A stretch of DNA of 64,000 bases from Caulobacter sp. RHG1 (GTDB taxonomy: Bacteria; Pseudomonadota; Alphaproteobacteria; Caulobacterales; Caulobacteraceae): NCBI RefSeq assembly GCF_013181195.1, contig NZ_SMZP01000004.1, forward strand, positions 579,963 to 643,962, given 5' to 3'. Below the pieces are notes generated by a model. That model was not told where the DNA came from, made no database searches, and saw only the letters and a program-made list of their open reading frames with translations. Position numbers and translations under genes: made by a program. Positions 55,356-62,086 of this stretch are shown here, piece after piece. The first letter of the stretch is position 1, and each line of letters begins with the position of its first letter.

Positions 55356-55813
55356 GTGACGTTCTCCTGACCCGAAGGGGCGAGCCCTACGGTCTCAGCG
55401 ACGGCGGCGATTAACTGGCGAACGGTCGTGCAGGCCTGATGCCAGGAAACGGATGCAATCTCGTCAGGCGTCATCCGCGAGATGCCATGGACTTGGTAAT
55501 AGGGACCAACCAGAGCGGCCAGCTCGGCGACCCCGGCAGAGGCGCCGTCAAAACCGGCGCGTCGCGCGAACCTCAGCGCCTTGACGAGATCGTGCCGGAG
55601 ATAGACGCGGTTCCAGTCGTCGCTGATCCCTCGGTCGAGCAGGTAAGCCTTCAGCGCCAGTTCGATGGCGATGGCCAGGAAGTAGCGCGTCATCTCCGGG
55701 TGTCGCGGCAGCGCCGCCTCGGCGCCCTGGAGGAAGCCAGCGGCGTTACGGCGGAACGTCGCCGCCAGCCGGCGGTCGGCGCCAGCGCGTCGCCGGGCGA
55801 CGCGGCGGGTCAC
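55352..55813 (-). CDS. HEPN-like domain protein
   Basis: A 153-residue mostly helical protein. EMTRYFLAIAIELALKAYLLDRGISDDWNRVYLRHDLVKALRFARRAGF (about 40-88) has the helix pattern of HEPN domains with a conserved late HDL. The ribonuclease RxxxxH motif is not certain: RVYLRHDL contains an Arg-His pair with spacing R-x-x-x-x-H (RVYLRH). If it is active, it would be an RNase of the kind found in toxin and defence systems. It overlaps both neighbours by 4 nt. Confidence 0.5.
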   Translation of the reverse strand: MTRRVARRRAGADRRLAATFRRNAAGFLQGAEAALPRHPEMTRYFLAIAIELALKAYLLDRGISDDWNRVYLRHDLVKALRFARRAGFDGASAGVAELAALVGPYYQVHGISRMTPDEIASVSWHQACTTVRQLIAAVAETVGLAPSGQENVT

Positions 55814-56304
55814 TTTCCACCCGAAAGTGCGGCAAGGTCGCGGACCGCGCGGGTGACGAGGCCATGAGCCTCGGGATGGTCTTCAACAAAGATCAGTCGC
55901 GCCGCCACCGAGAGGTTGGCGATAACGGCCTCGACGCTCTTGGCCGGCGTCGGCCGCATGGCCTTCAGGAGGGCGTGCCCCTCGGCCTCCAGCACACTGA
56001 GCCGTGCATCGATCTCGGCGAGCTTGGCGCCCTCGGGGATTTCGGCCTGTTGTTGCGGGGTGAGCTTGTACCAATCGTGCTTGGTCATCAACCGGCCTTC
56101 GAGCCTGCCCCATTCGAGTTGGAGGCGGCGCTGTTCGGCATCGACGGCGAGCCAGCGATGGCAGATGGCGACGGATGGGGCCGCGTGGACTTGGAGCAGA
56201 GGCATGCCCGAAACCCCACAGGCGGTGCCGCCGACCATCATTGCTCGCCTGGACGGCTCATCCACACGCGCAGGCGCGCGCCCCGCCTTTCGACGTGACT
56301 CCAT
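55810..56304 (-). CDS. Tat-type small helical protein (paralogue A)
   Basis: A 164-residue protein of unknown function, first gene of the four-gene operon. It has a twin-arginine-like N-terminus (EPSRRAMMVGGTACGVSGMP), then helices (AICHRWLAVDAEQRRLQLEWGRLEGRLMTKHDWYKLTPQQQ, a coiled-coil-like hairpin) and a C-terminal helical pair. It is paralogous to 54521-55018 but lacks the zinc ribbon. A pair of palindromic operators lies just upstream, shared with the divergent XRE gene. Confidence 0.6.
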   Translation of the reverse strand: MESRRKAGRAPARVDEPSRRAMMVGGTACGVSGMPLLQVHAAPSVAICHRWLAVDAEQRRLQLEWGRLEGRLMTKHDWYKLTPQQQAEIPEGAKLAEIDARLSVLEAEGHALLKAMRPTPAKSVEAVIANLSVAARLIFVEDHPEAHGLVTRAVRDLAALSGGK

Positions 56305-56330
56305 GGCCTCTGCTCTCTAGTCATAGGTGA

Positions 56331-56401
56331 CGATTTTATTATCACCCATCGAGAGCGCGAGGTCAATTATAAAATGATCATATACGATAATAAAATTATC
56401 G
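56331..56401. promoter_or_regulatory. Paired palindromic operators between XRE gene and four-gene operon
   Basis: CGATTTTATTATC (56331-56343) is the reverse complement of GATAATAAAATCG, and GATAATAAAATTATCG (56386-56401) repeats that sequence with a near-perfect dyad. The second ends 5 nt before the XRE ATG. The 101-nt AT-rich divergent region is unlike its surroundings. The most likely reading is autoregulation by the 56406 product. Confidence 0.65.
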
Positions 56402-56405
56402 CCCA

Positions 56406-56651
56406 ATGATTACGGCGGAGCAGATCAAGGCCGCTCGCGCTCTCTTGGGCTGGAGCCAACCACAACTGGTGGCGGCGTCAGGCGTCTCCTTGCCGACCAT
56501 TGTGCGCATGGAGGGTTCTGCCGGTCCTGGCCGGAGTTCCGCCGCGAATGTCGATGCAGTACGACAGTCGCTGGAGAGAGCCGGGGTGACGTTCTTGTCG
56601 GCCGACGAGGCTGGCGGTCCGGGTGTTCGCCTGAAAAAACAGCCTAGCTAG
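56406..56651 (+). CDS. XRE-family regulator of the HEPN operon
   Basis: An 81-residue single HTH protein: ITAEQIKAARALLGWSQPQLVAASGVSLPTIVRMEGSAG, then a short sheet-like end (LERAGVTFLSADEAGGPGVRLKK) common in transcriptional regulators of rhizobial islands. It is divergent from the four-gene operon and bears matching operators in between. Leaderless-type spacing is possible because the palindrome ends 5 nt before the ATG. Confidence 0.88.
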   Translation: MITAEQIKAARALLGWSQPQLVAASGVSLPTIVRMEGSAGPGRSSAANVDAVRQSLERAGVTFLSADEAGGPGVRLKKQPS

Positions 56652-56853
56652 TCCCGGGTTCAGGATAAAATTGGCGGCGTCAGGGCGCAGCCAGCGTCAT
56701 GAAGGTACGTTCTCACCTTCGCTAGAGGCGCCTAGAGCCTGTCTTTGTTTCCCAGAGTACGACTTGGCCCCGCCAGGCCTTGCCGCCAGCGGCGAGCAAT
56801 CCAATTCTGGCCCATCGAATGCCTCCGGATCCCAGTCTGTGGAGCTTGAAACG

Positions 56854-57054
56854 ATGGCCGATCTCGACCGCATTGTTCGCCTCAAGACCGTGCTGGCGCG
56901 CACGGGCCTTAGCCGATCGACCCTCTACCGGAAGATCCGCGAAGGCTCCTTTCCCCGGCAGGTCCGTATCAGCATCCATGGCGCCGGCTGGCGCGAGTCG
57001 GCGATCAACCGCTGGATCGCCGATCCCGTGGGCTTCCGCCCGGAGGCGCTGTGA
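56854..57054 (+). CDS. AlpA-family phage/island regulator
   Basis: A 66-residue AlpA-type protein: DRIVRLKTVLARTGLSRSTLYRKIREGSFPRQVRISIHGAGWRESAINRWIADP. This winged-helix family activates integrase or excision genes of prophages and P4-like islands. The ATG at 56854 is preferred over upstream extensions because the family begins here. It overlaps the next HTH gene (ATGA). The 56652-56853 gap contains no gene. Confidence 0.88.
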   Translation: MADLDRIVRLKTVLARTGLSRSTLYRKIREGSFPRQVRISIHGAGWRESAINRWIADPVGFRPEAL

Positions 57055-57257
57055 TGACGACCGCCGACCGTCCCCATCCAGAGCGGATGGCCTATCGCGT
57101 GCGTGAAGCGGCTGAGGTGCTCGCCATCAGCCGGAGCCGTTTTTACGAGCTGGTCGCGCAAGGGCGCATCCGGGTTCTTAAAGAAGGGGCTCGCACCTTG
57201 GTTCGGCGCGTTGAACTGGAGCGTTATCTCGACACCCTGGAGGGCCAGGGTGGCTGA
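57054..57257 (+). CDS. Excisionase-like helix-turn-helix protein
   Basis: A 67-residue DNA-binding protein of the MerR/excisionase (HTH_17) type: MAYRVREAAEVLAISRSRFYELVAQGRIRVLKEGARTLVRRVELERYLDTL. The ATG at 57054 overlaps the AlpA-like stop; a GTG at 57051 is possible. It is probably the directionality factor of the island or the regulator of its relaxase. Confidence 0.88.
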   Translation: MTTADRPHPERMAYRVREAAEVLAISRSRFYELVAQGRIRVLKEGARTLVRRVELERYLDTLEGQGG

Positions 57258-57267
57258 AGGCGGAGCG

Positions 57268-58290
57268 TCACCGCGCTTGTCGAACCCACTTTTGATAGAC
57301 GGGCGCGACATGACGAACCGCGTCGATGCTGGCGAGAGCGGCGTCGAGCGCGTCCCGCGTCTTGGACGTGGAGTCCCCTTTTTCGACGATGACGAGGCCA
57401 ACACCGGCGCTGGCGAGGGCCTCCGCCTTGATCGTGTCGCGGATTTGCCAATCCAGATCGAGATCGTGGCCGCCGCCAAAATATTCGACGGCGAACACCG
57501 GCTGCCAGGCCCAGTCGCAGACGAGGAAGTCAACGCGCTTGCCATTGAAGGTTCGGCGGATTTCCGAGGCGTCGGCCTTGGGAAGATCCGGATGCGTCTC
57601 CAGGCACTCGCCAAGGCTGACCTGGGCCAGGAGGCGTAAACGGCGTTCATAGGTCCAGGCTTCCAGCACGGTCTCGAACAATCGCTTTTCCGACCAGTTC
57701 AGCAGAGGTTTTGGACGGATCATCTCCGGATCGTAGTCGAGCGCCTCCCGGAGGACCTCGAGCATCAGCGCCTGGTGGCTGAGGGGTGCGGCTTCAGGCG
57801 GGGCGAGATAGGGGGCTCGCGGCGCCATGTGCGGCAGAGCCTCGACCTCGGCGCGGATCTGGGCGGGGAGGGGACTGACCGGCGCGATGATCGGCGCGAC
57901 GTTCCGGGGCGCTTGGCGCTTGCGACGGAATAGGGCCAGGCGGCGCGTGAACCAAGCCAAGATCAAGCCGGCAAGAAGACCCAGGCCAAGCGCGCGACCG
58001 GAAATCACGGGCGCGCGCACGGCCGGCTTCGGAGGCGACGGGTGGACGGCCGCCTTGGTCTTGGCGTGGCGTTTGGCTTTGGCGCGCCGGGCATGTTTAG
58101 ACTTGGTGCGTTTGGTCTTGCGCGACGCCTCGGCCGACGTCTCGGCCTTCGCCGGCTTGGGCTCTTGCGACTGGGACAACGCGCCCGATTGAGCATGGCC
58201 ATCGAGCAAAGCGTCCGCCGCGCGCGCGGGCGGCGGCGCGGTGAGAATGGCCAGAGAGGTCAGACAGACGGCGAGAGGCAAGCGGCGCAT
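57268..58290 (-). CDS. Membrane-anchored DUF2726 nuclease-like protein
   Basis: A 340-residue protein. A signal-like start (MRRLPLAVCLTSLAILTAPPPARA) is followed by a Lys/Arg/Ala-rich stretch (TKRTKSKHARRAKAKRHAKTK), one membrane span (GRALGLGLLAGLILAWFTRRL, about 98-118) and a C-terminal DUF2726 domain: LLNWSEKRLFETVLEAW, RVDFLVCDWAWQPVFAVEYFGGGHDLD. The domain has a restriction-endonuclease-like layout (D then E-x-x), with EYF where many members have ELD. Such proteins are frequent in integrative elements; substrate and role are unknown. Confidence 0.8.
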   Translation of the reverse strand: MRRLPLAVCLTSLAILTAPPPARAADALLDGHAQSGALSQSQEPKPAKAETSAEASRKTKRTKSKHARRAKAKRHAKTKAAVHPSPPKPAVRAPVISGRALGLGLLAGLILAWFTRRLALFRRKRQAPRNVAPIIAPVSPLPAQIRAEVEALPHMAPRAPYLAPPEAAPLSHQALMLEVLREALDYDPEMIRPKPLLNWSEKRLFETVLEAWTYERRLRLLAQVSLGECLETHPDLPKADASEIRRTFNGKRVDFLVCDWAWQPVFAVEYFGGGHDLDLDWQIRDTIKAEALASAGVGLVIVEKGDSTSKTRDALDAALASIDAVRHVAPVYQKWVRQAR

Positions 58291-58424
58291 GAGTAGGTGC
58301 TATCCTCTCAACCGTTGGTCGATCCTCAACAGTCATGGAAAAGCGCCGCTAACCGCGATGGGTCCATGCACTCTCGCGCCGGCCAGTTGGACCGCGGATT
58401 TTGGCGCGACACGGGCGGCCGGCG

Positions 58425-58838
58425 TCAGTGCGCGTCGGCCGAGAGCCAGTCTTCGCAGCGCAGGCCCTCCACCCGCCGAAATTCCGAAAGGTTGCCGGTG
58501 ACGACGATCAATCCCCGAGATCGCGCTTGGCCGGCGATCAAGATGTCGTAGCCGCCGATGGGCTGACCCGAGCGTTCGAGCGCGGCGCGTATGTCGGCGG
58601 CGTGGTCCGCGGCGGCGGCGTCAAACGACAAGGTCTCAAGCTTGGCGGCGAAGCGCTCGACCTCTTGTCGATTGTGTTCCGGCCGCGCCGACTTGGCCGC
58701 GCCGTGGAGAAGCTCGGTGAGCACCACGGTCGAGAGGCACAGCGCGTCCGCGTTCAGATTGAAGCGCTCACGCAGACCCGCTGGGCGATCCCGTAGCACG
58801 CGGATGCAAAGATTGGTGTCCAGCAGGTAGCGAAGCAT
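58425..58838 (-). CDS. vapC: VapC-type PIN-domain toxin
   Basis: A 137-residue PIN ribonuclease. Acidic residues are visible in YLLDTNLCI, LSTVVLTELLHGA, GYDILIAGQA and VTGNLSEFRRV, matching the four conserved PIN positions. The gene overlaps vapB by 1 nt (ATG/A), and the pair forms a classic type II module. The target is probably tRNA or another RNA; the family is diverse. Confidence 0.94.
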   Translation of the reverse strand: MLRYLLDTNLCIRVLRDRPAGLRERFNLNADALCLSTVVLTELLHGAAKSARPEHNRQEVERFAAKLETLSFDAAAADHAADIRAALERSGQPIGGYDILIAGQARSRGLIVVTGNLSEFRRVEGLRCEDWLSADAH

Positions 58839-59059
58839 CAGAAGGATTCGCGCGTCTGCGCCGTGGGCTGGTCACGCTCGCCAAGATCAACGCCTGGGGC
58901 GGCGAAGAAGTCGTCCCACACCGCGTCCGATGGAACGATGACGCGGCGATTGCCTTCGCGCAGCACCGTCACCGAGCGCACGCTTTCCGGAAACGCCACA
59001 TCCTTGGGAAGGCGCACGGCCTGGGTCCGATTGGATTGGAAGAGCGTGGTTTTGGTCAT
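58838..59059 (-). CDS. vapB: VapB-type antitoxin
   Basis: A 73-residue antitoxin: TLFQSNRTQAVRLPKDVAFPESVRSVTVLREGNRRVIVPSDAVWDDFF, an AbrB/MazE-like DNA-binding start followed by a toxin-binding tail. A perfect-arm palindrome overlaps its promoter at 59071. It keeps the adjacent VapC inactive. Confidence 0.93.
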   Translation of the reverse strand: MTKTTLFQSNRTQAVRLPKDVAFPESVRSVTVLREGNRRVIVPSDAVWDDFFAAPGVDLGERDQPTAQTRESF

Positions 59060-59070
59060 GAACTCTCCTG

Positions 59071-59091
59071 GGATATACAGTGTGTATATCC
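59071..59091. promoter_or_regulatory. VapB operator palindrome
   Basis: GGATATACA and TGTATATCC are perfect inverted arms around GTG, 12 nt upstream of the vapB start. The TATA-containing arms probably overlap the -10 region, which fits autorepression by the VapBC complex. Confidence 0.8.
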
Positions 59092-59150
59092 TCTTTGACG
59101 CAGATCCGCCACCTCTGGGTCAGCTTGGCCGGGCTGTCGGTTCGAAAAGC

Positions 59151-59273
59151 TCAGGGCCCTTCTGGCAAGGCCGCGAGGGACCGTTGTCGCGGAATGGAGA
59201 TCTCGACGCCCGCGAGGCGTCGCTTGGCCAGCGCTCGCGCGATCGCGCCGCGATCGGCGTAGCGCTCCACCAG
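59151..59273 (-). pseudogene. C-terminal remnant of a tyrosine integrase
   Basis: The minus strand reads ERYADRGAIARALAKRRLAGVEI and stops at 59151. The first 14 residues are identical to the end of the integrase at 59870 (ERYADRGAIARALA), including the nucleophile Tyr. At DNA level 42 of 43 nt match (59227-59269 against 59934-59976). The rest of that integrase copy is gone; ParDE now lies between the two copies. Confidence 0.75.
59227..59269. repeat. 43-nt direct repeat, copy 1 (flank of ParDE)
   Basis: Matches 59934-59976 with one mismatch; the last 34 nt are exact. It lies 707 bp from the other copy and, with it, brackets the ParDE module. Confidence 0.85.
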
Positions 59274-59274
59274 C

Positions 59275-59565
59275 CTAGTCGGGATGGCGGACCCAATCCT
59301 CTAGGGCGTGGCGCACGCGCAGCACGAAGATGCCCGCGCCATCGAGACGATAGATAATGATGTGGCTCTTATAGGGATGGATGCGGGGCGCGCCCCGGAG
59401 TTCCGTGCGTTGAGGGGCGGCGAGGGGAAACGCCGACAACAGATCGAGGGCCCGCGCCAGCCCGTCATGGTAGCGCTCGGCTTGATCGACGCCAAACCGC
59501 GCCACGCCATCGACGTAGATCTGGATGACGTCGTCCTCGGCCTTGCGGCTGAGCCTATAGGTCAT
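59275..59565 (-). CDS. parE: ParE/RelE-family toxin
   Basis: A 96-residue ParE-type toxin: MTYRLSRKAEDDVIQIYVDGVARFGVDQAERYHDGL, PRIHPYKSHIIIYRLD and FVLRVRHALEDW. The RVRHALEDWVRHP end is typical. The ATG at 59565 overlaps the parD end by 11 nt; an in-frame ATG further upstream is not needed. ParE toxins block DNA gyrase. Confidence 0.92.
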   Translation of the reverse strand: MTYRLSRKAEDDVIQIYVDGVARFGVDQAERYHDGLARALDLLSAFPLAAPQRTELRGAPRIHPYKSHIIIYRLDGAGIFVLRVRHALEDWVRHPD

Positions 59566-59806
59566 GCCCCACGCCGGCTTTGCGCCGCGCCAGGGTGAGC
59601 ACATCGCTCATGCTGTTGGCGCTGCCGCCGCTCTCCTCGGCTTCGTCGATCAGGCGCTGAAGCGCCGCGATCTTGTCGGCGCGCTCCTGGTCGCGTCGGA
59701 TCAGGTCGCGCACGTAATCGCTCGCATTGCTGTAGCGTCCTGTCGCGGCTTGTCCCTCGACCCATTCCTTCATGGCGTCGGGCAAGGAAACGTTCATCGT
59801 GGCCAT
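59555..59806 (-). CDS. parD: ParD-family antitoxin
   Basis: An 83-residue ribbon-helix-helix antitoxin: MATMNVSLPDAMKEWVEGQAATGRYSNASDYVRDLIRRDQERADKIAALQRLIDEA. GGAGGTGCGCC precedes the ATG at 59806. It represses its own promoter with ParE, with a likely operator at 59838. Confidence 0.93.
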   Translation of the reverse strand: MATMNVSLPDAMKEWVEGQAATGRYSNASDYVRDLIRRDQERADKIAALQRLIDEAEESGGSANSMSDVLTLARRKAGVGHDL

Positions 59807-59837
59807 GGCGCACCTCCGCATGAAGGATGACGCACTT

Positions 59838-59852
59838 TGGCAAAGATTGCCA
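59838..59852. promoter_or_regulatory. Palindrome upstream of parD
   Basis: TGGCAA-AGA-TTGCCA, a perfect inverted repeat 32 nt upstream of the parD start. It is a candidate ParD operator. Confidence 0.6.
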
Positions 59853-59869
59853 TATCCAATAGGGATGCC

Positions 59870-60931
59870 TCATGGGCTGTCCGACAAGGCAGGGTAGGCT
59901 CGTGCGGGGAGGGCGGTGTCGGCGTGCGCGCGCGCCAGCGCCCGCGCGATCGCGCCGCGATCGGCGTAGCGCTCCAGACAACCGAGATTGCGAAAACTGT
60001 GCCCGGTGCGGAAGGCCACCTCCTGCAGCGTCCAGCCCTCGGCCAACCGCTGGGTCACGAACGTGCCGCGCAGGTCGTGGAAGGTAAGATCGGTGATCCC
60101 GGCCTTACGGCAGTAGAAGCGCCAGGCGTCGCGAAAGCCGCCGTCGGACGCCCAGGGCTGGCCGTCCTGGCGGGCCAGGACGAAGGGACTACATCGCGGC
60201 GCGACGTTTAGCGCTCGCGCCAGCCGCGGTGAGATGGGCACGGCGACGTCCTGACGTGTCTTGGCCTGGCGCAGACCGATCACGTCGTTGTCGATGTCGC
60301 TCCAGCGCAAGGCCAGAAGATCGCTCTGCCGTTGGCCGGTCTCCAAGGCCAGGACCATCGCCAGGCCAAGGCCCGGCGGCGCCGCGGCGATGAAGCGATC
60401 GACGTCGTCCGGCTTCCAGACCTTGTAGCGCTGGTCGCTCCGATAGAGCGGTGGGATGCCCGCGGCCCGGTTGCGCTCGACGAGCCTGCGGCTGGCCGCC
60501 CAGCCGAGCAACGCCTTGAGCACCTGGACGCCATAGTCGGCGCGACGCGGACTATCGGCGCGTCGGTCGCGCCAGGCGAAGATCCGCCGCGCGGCGGTCT
60601 TGTCATCGAAGGTCGCGAGCGGCTCGCGCCCGAACGCCCGACCAATCCGCGCCAACTGCTCGCGATAGTCGTCCTGGGTTCGCCCCGCCAGGCGCTTGAA
60701 TTCCGGAGACTGCTGATAGCGCCAGATCAGATGGCCAAGGCTGCCAGCCTTGGGTTCAGGGCCCAGAAGGGCCGCGTCGAGGCGCGCGGCGAAGGTCTGG
60801 GCGTCTGGCGCGCCGAGCGCGATGTGGCGGCGACCCCGGCGCAGATAGGCCTGGGTGGGCGCGCCGGGTTGGCGGGTCGGCGCCACGACGACACCCTTGG
60901 GCATGCCGGTCATGCGCGAGATGGCGTTCAT
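59870..60931 (-). CDS. Phage-type tyrosine integrase
   Basis: A 353-residue integrase: the SAM-like core-binding part (GHLIWRYQQSPEFKRLAGRTQDDYREQL) is followed by a catalytic domain with ALETGQRQSDLLALRWSDID (Arg I), FHDLRGTFVTQRLAEG (HxxR), FRTGHSFRNLGCLERYADRG (late His, nucleophile Tyr). GGAGATCC precedes the ATG. It is unrelated to the P4-type integrase at 24428. It diverges from the XRE gene at 61058 across CTAC-type sites and is the probable recombinase of the transfer-module part of the island. Confidence 0.93.
   Translation of the reverse strand: MNAISRMTGMPKGVVVAPTRQPGAPTQAYLRRGRRHIALGAPDAQTFAARLDAALLGPEPKAGSLGHLIWRYQQSPEFKRLAGRTQDDYREQLARIGRAFGREPLATFDDKTAARRIFAWRDRRADSPRRADYGVQVLKALLGWAASRRLVERNRAAGIPPLYRSDQRYKVWKPDDVDRFIAAAPPGLGLAMVLALETGQRQSDLLALRWSDIDNDVIGLRQAKTRQDVAVPISPRLARALNVAPRCSPFVLARQDGQPWASDGGFRDAWRFYCRKAGITDLTFHDLRGTFVTQRLAEGWTLQEVAFRTGHSFRNLGCLERYADRGAIARALARAHADTALPARAYPALSDSP
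59934..59976. repeat. 43-nt direct repeat, copy 2 (integrase 3' end)
   Basis: Coding sequence for ERYADRGAIARALA of the integrase, repeated at 59227-59269. It may have been the duplicated target when the ParDE segment was added. Confidence 0.85.
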
Positions 60932-60984
60932 GGAGGATCTCCGGGTCCGAGGATCGAGCCTTGGCGCGGGGTGGCCAACACATG

Positions 60985-61029
60985 CTACGTATCGTCATCA
61001 TCGTCAATGCTACTCATCGTCTGTCGATC
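60985..61029. promoter_or_regulatory. CTAC-type sites between integrase and XRE gene
   Basis: CTACGTATCGTCATCATC begins at 60985 and CTACTCATCGTCTGTCGATC at 61010, direct repeats 25 nt apart in the 126-nt divergent region. The second is 19 of 20 identical to 49086-49105. This is a likely operator pair for XRE control of the integrase. Confidence 0.6.
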
Positions 61030-61057
61030 CAAAGTCGTCATTTTCCAATATGGGGCG

Positions 61058-61288
61058 ATGAAAGCCGCCCCATCCGCCCTTCGTCGCACGGTCGCCGACA
61101 ACGTTCGGCGGCTGCGGCGCGCCCTTGCCATGAGTCAGGAGGAACTGGCGGCGGAGGCGCAACTTCACCGCACCTATGTCGGGGCGATCGAGCGGGCCGA
61201 GCGCAACCTCTCGCTCGACAATATCGAGCGCCTGGCGCTGGCCCTGAAGGTGACGCCGGCGGCGCTTTTGACGACGGAGAAGGCCTAG
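61058..61288 (+). CDS. Small XRE-family regulator (paralogue 2)
   Basis: A 76-residue Cro/CI-type HTH protein, MKAAPSALRRTVADNVRRL at the start, then MSQEELAAEAQLHRTYVGAIERAERNLSLDNIERLALAL. It is nearly identical to the product at 49135, and the upstream DNA is also shared. It diverges from the integrase, so it probably holds that gene off. It is the last intact gene before the right island boundary; 61289-61452 holds no gene. Confidence 0.9.
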   Translation: MKAAPSALRRTVADNVRRLRRALAMSQEELAAEAQLHRTYVGAIERAERNLSLDNIERLALALKVTPAALLTTEKA

Positions 61289-61452
61289 CCGGCGCGGGGC
61301 GCGGGCGGCGAATTTTTTCGCAAATCGTCCAGGTCGATGCGGGCGCGTCCGCCAAGATCCAGCGACCAAGCGGAGGTCAAAGCGGGGGTTGGGCGCGCCG
61401 GAAAAAGTGTAACCATTTGAAAGTCTTATGGCCTGTCCGGCTAATGCTCGGA

Positions 61453-61471
61453 CTCCGTCTCCGCCATCCCC
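61453..61471 (+). repeat. Right attachment site (attR)
   Basis: CTCCGTCTCCGCCATCCCC, exact copy of 24238-24256. The adjoining bases keep only loose similarity (CCTTCCATGG against GCTTTCCATCG), as expected at a recombination boundary. Confidence 0.78.
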
Positions 61472-61621
61472 CCTTCCATGGCTGTCCAGCGGCGTCCCAG
61501 CGGGGCCCGCAAACCCTTTCCCTGTAAGGGGCGGTCGTGGGTCGTTTATGGACGGGTCCGTCACGATCCGGCGCAGTCGACACTCAAGCCGTGGGCAGGG
61601 GCTGGGGTAGAGTCGTCCGGC

Positions 61622-61765
61622 TTCTAGAGCGATCGAGCTCGCTTCAGGTCCGTCGACTCGGCGAGGCGCTGCATCCCCGTTGGTGACGGTCTTTATCTAC
61701 AGGTCACGGGCAGGCGGGCCGATCTCGGACTTTTCGCTACTGGGTGGGCGAGTTCGGGCAAAAAA
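61622..61765 (+). pseudogene. N-terminal remnant of a P4-type integrase
   Basis: Translation gives GDGLYLQVTGRRADLG, aligning with GGGLYLQITPTGARSW of the 24428 integrase, then after a frameshift RSRTFRYWVG, aligning with SWIFRYRAAG. No start, no long frame and no catalytic domain remain. It lies about 150-170 nt from the attR repeat, the same distance and orientation as the intact integrase from attL, so it is the relic of an older element in the same site. Confidence 0.7.
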
Positions 61766-62086
61766 TCCCTCCTAGGCGGAATAGGCGGCAACTAGCCGCA
61801 AGGCTTAGCTGAAGGAAATTTCGTGTTGTCCTTCCGTGGCGAAGCTTTCCTTTGAAGGGGGGCCATTACAATGCGGAATCGCGGAATAGTTTTTGTTTAT
61901 TCGTTCGGTCAGGTGGCGGAAACTGAGCGTAGTTTCTGAATTGCTGCGGGTGCGACAAATTATCCGGAGCCTTGAAGTCCCATGCGAAACGTCCATGATC
62001 GATGAAGACGTAATATCGATTGTTATCGGTTCGCCGAGGCGGACTGTTAACGAGAGCTAAATCTCGGAAACGCTTGCGCGCATTGC

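Larger units (their letters stand above)
24238..61471. mobile_element. 37.2-kb composite integrative island at tRNA-Ser
   Basis: Direct repeats of CTCCGTCTCCGCCATCCCC (19 nt, exact) lie at 24238-24256, at the 3' end of an intact tRNA-Ser, and at 61453-61471. A P4-type integrase begins 172 nt inside the left repeat. Inside are relaxase, TraC/TraD, AlpA-like regulators, toxin-antitoxin pairs and a second integrase, all typical of such elements, plus an EPS operon, manC, a flagellin and a tRNA-Cys. The internal tRNA, two further recombinases and internal repeats suggest it was built in several steps. Excision ability is unknown; no type IV secretion genes are present. Confidence 0.75.
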
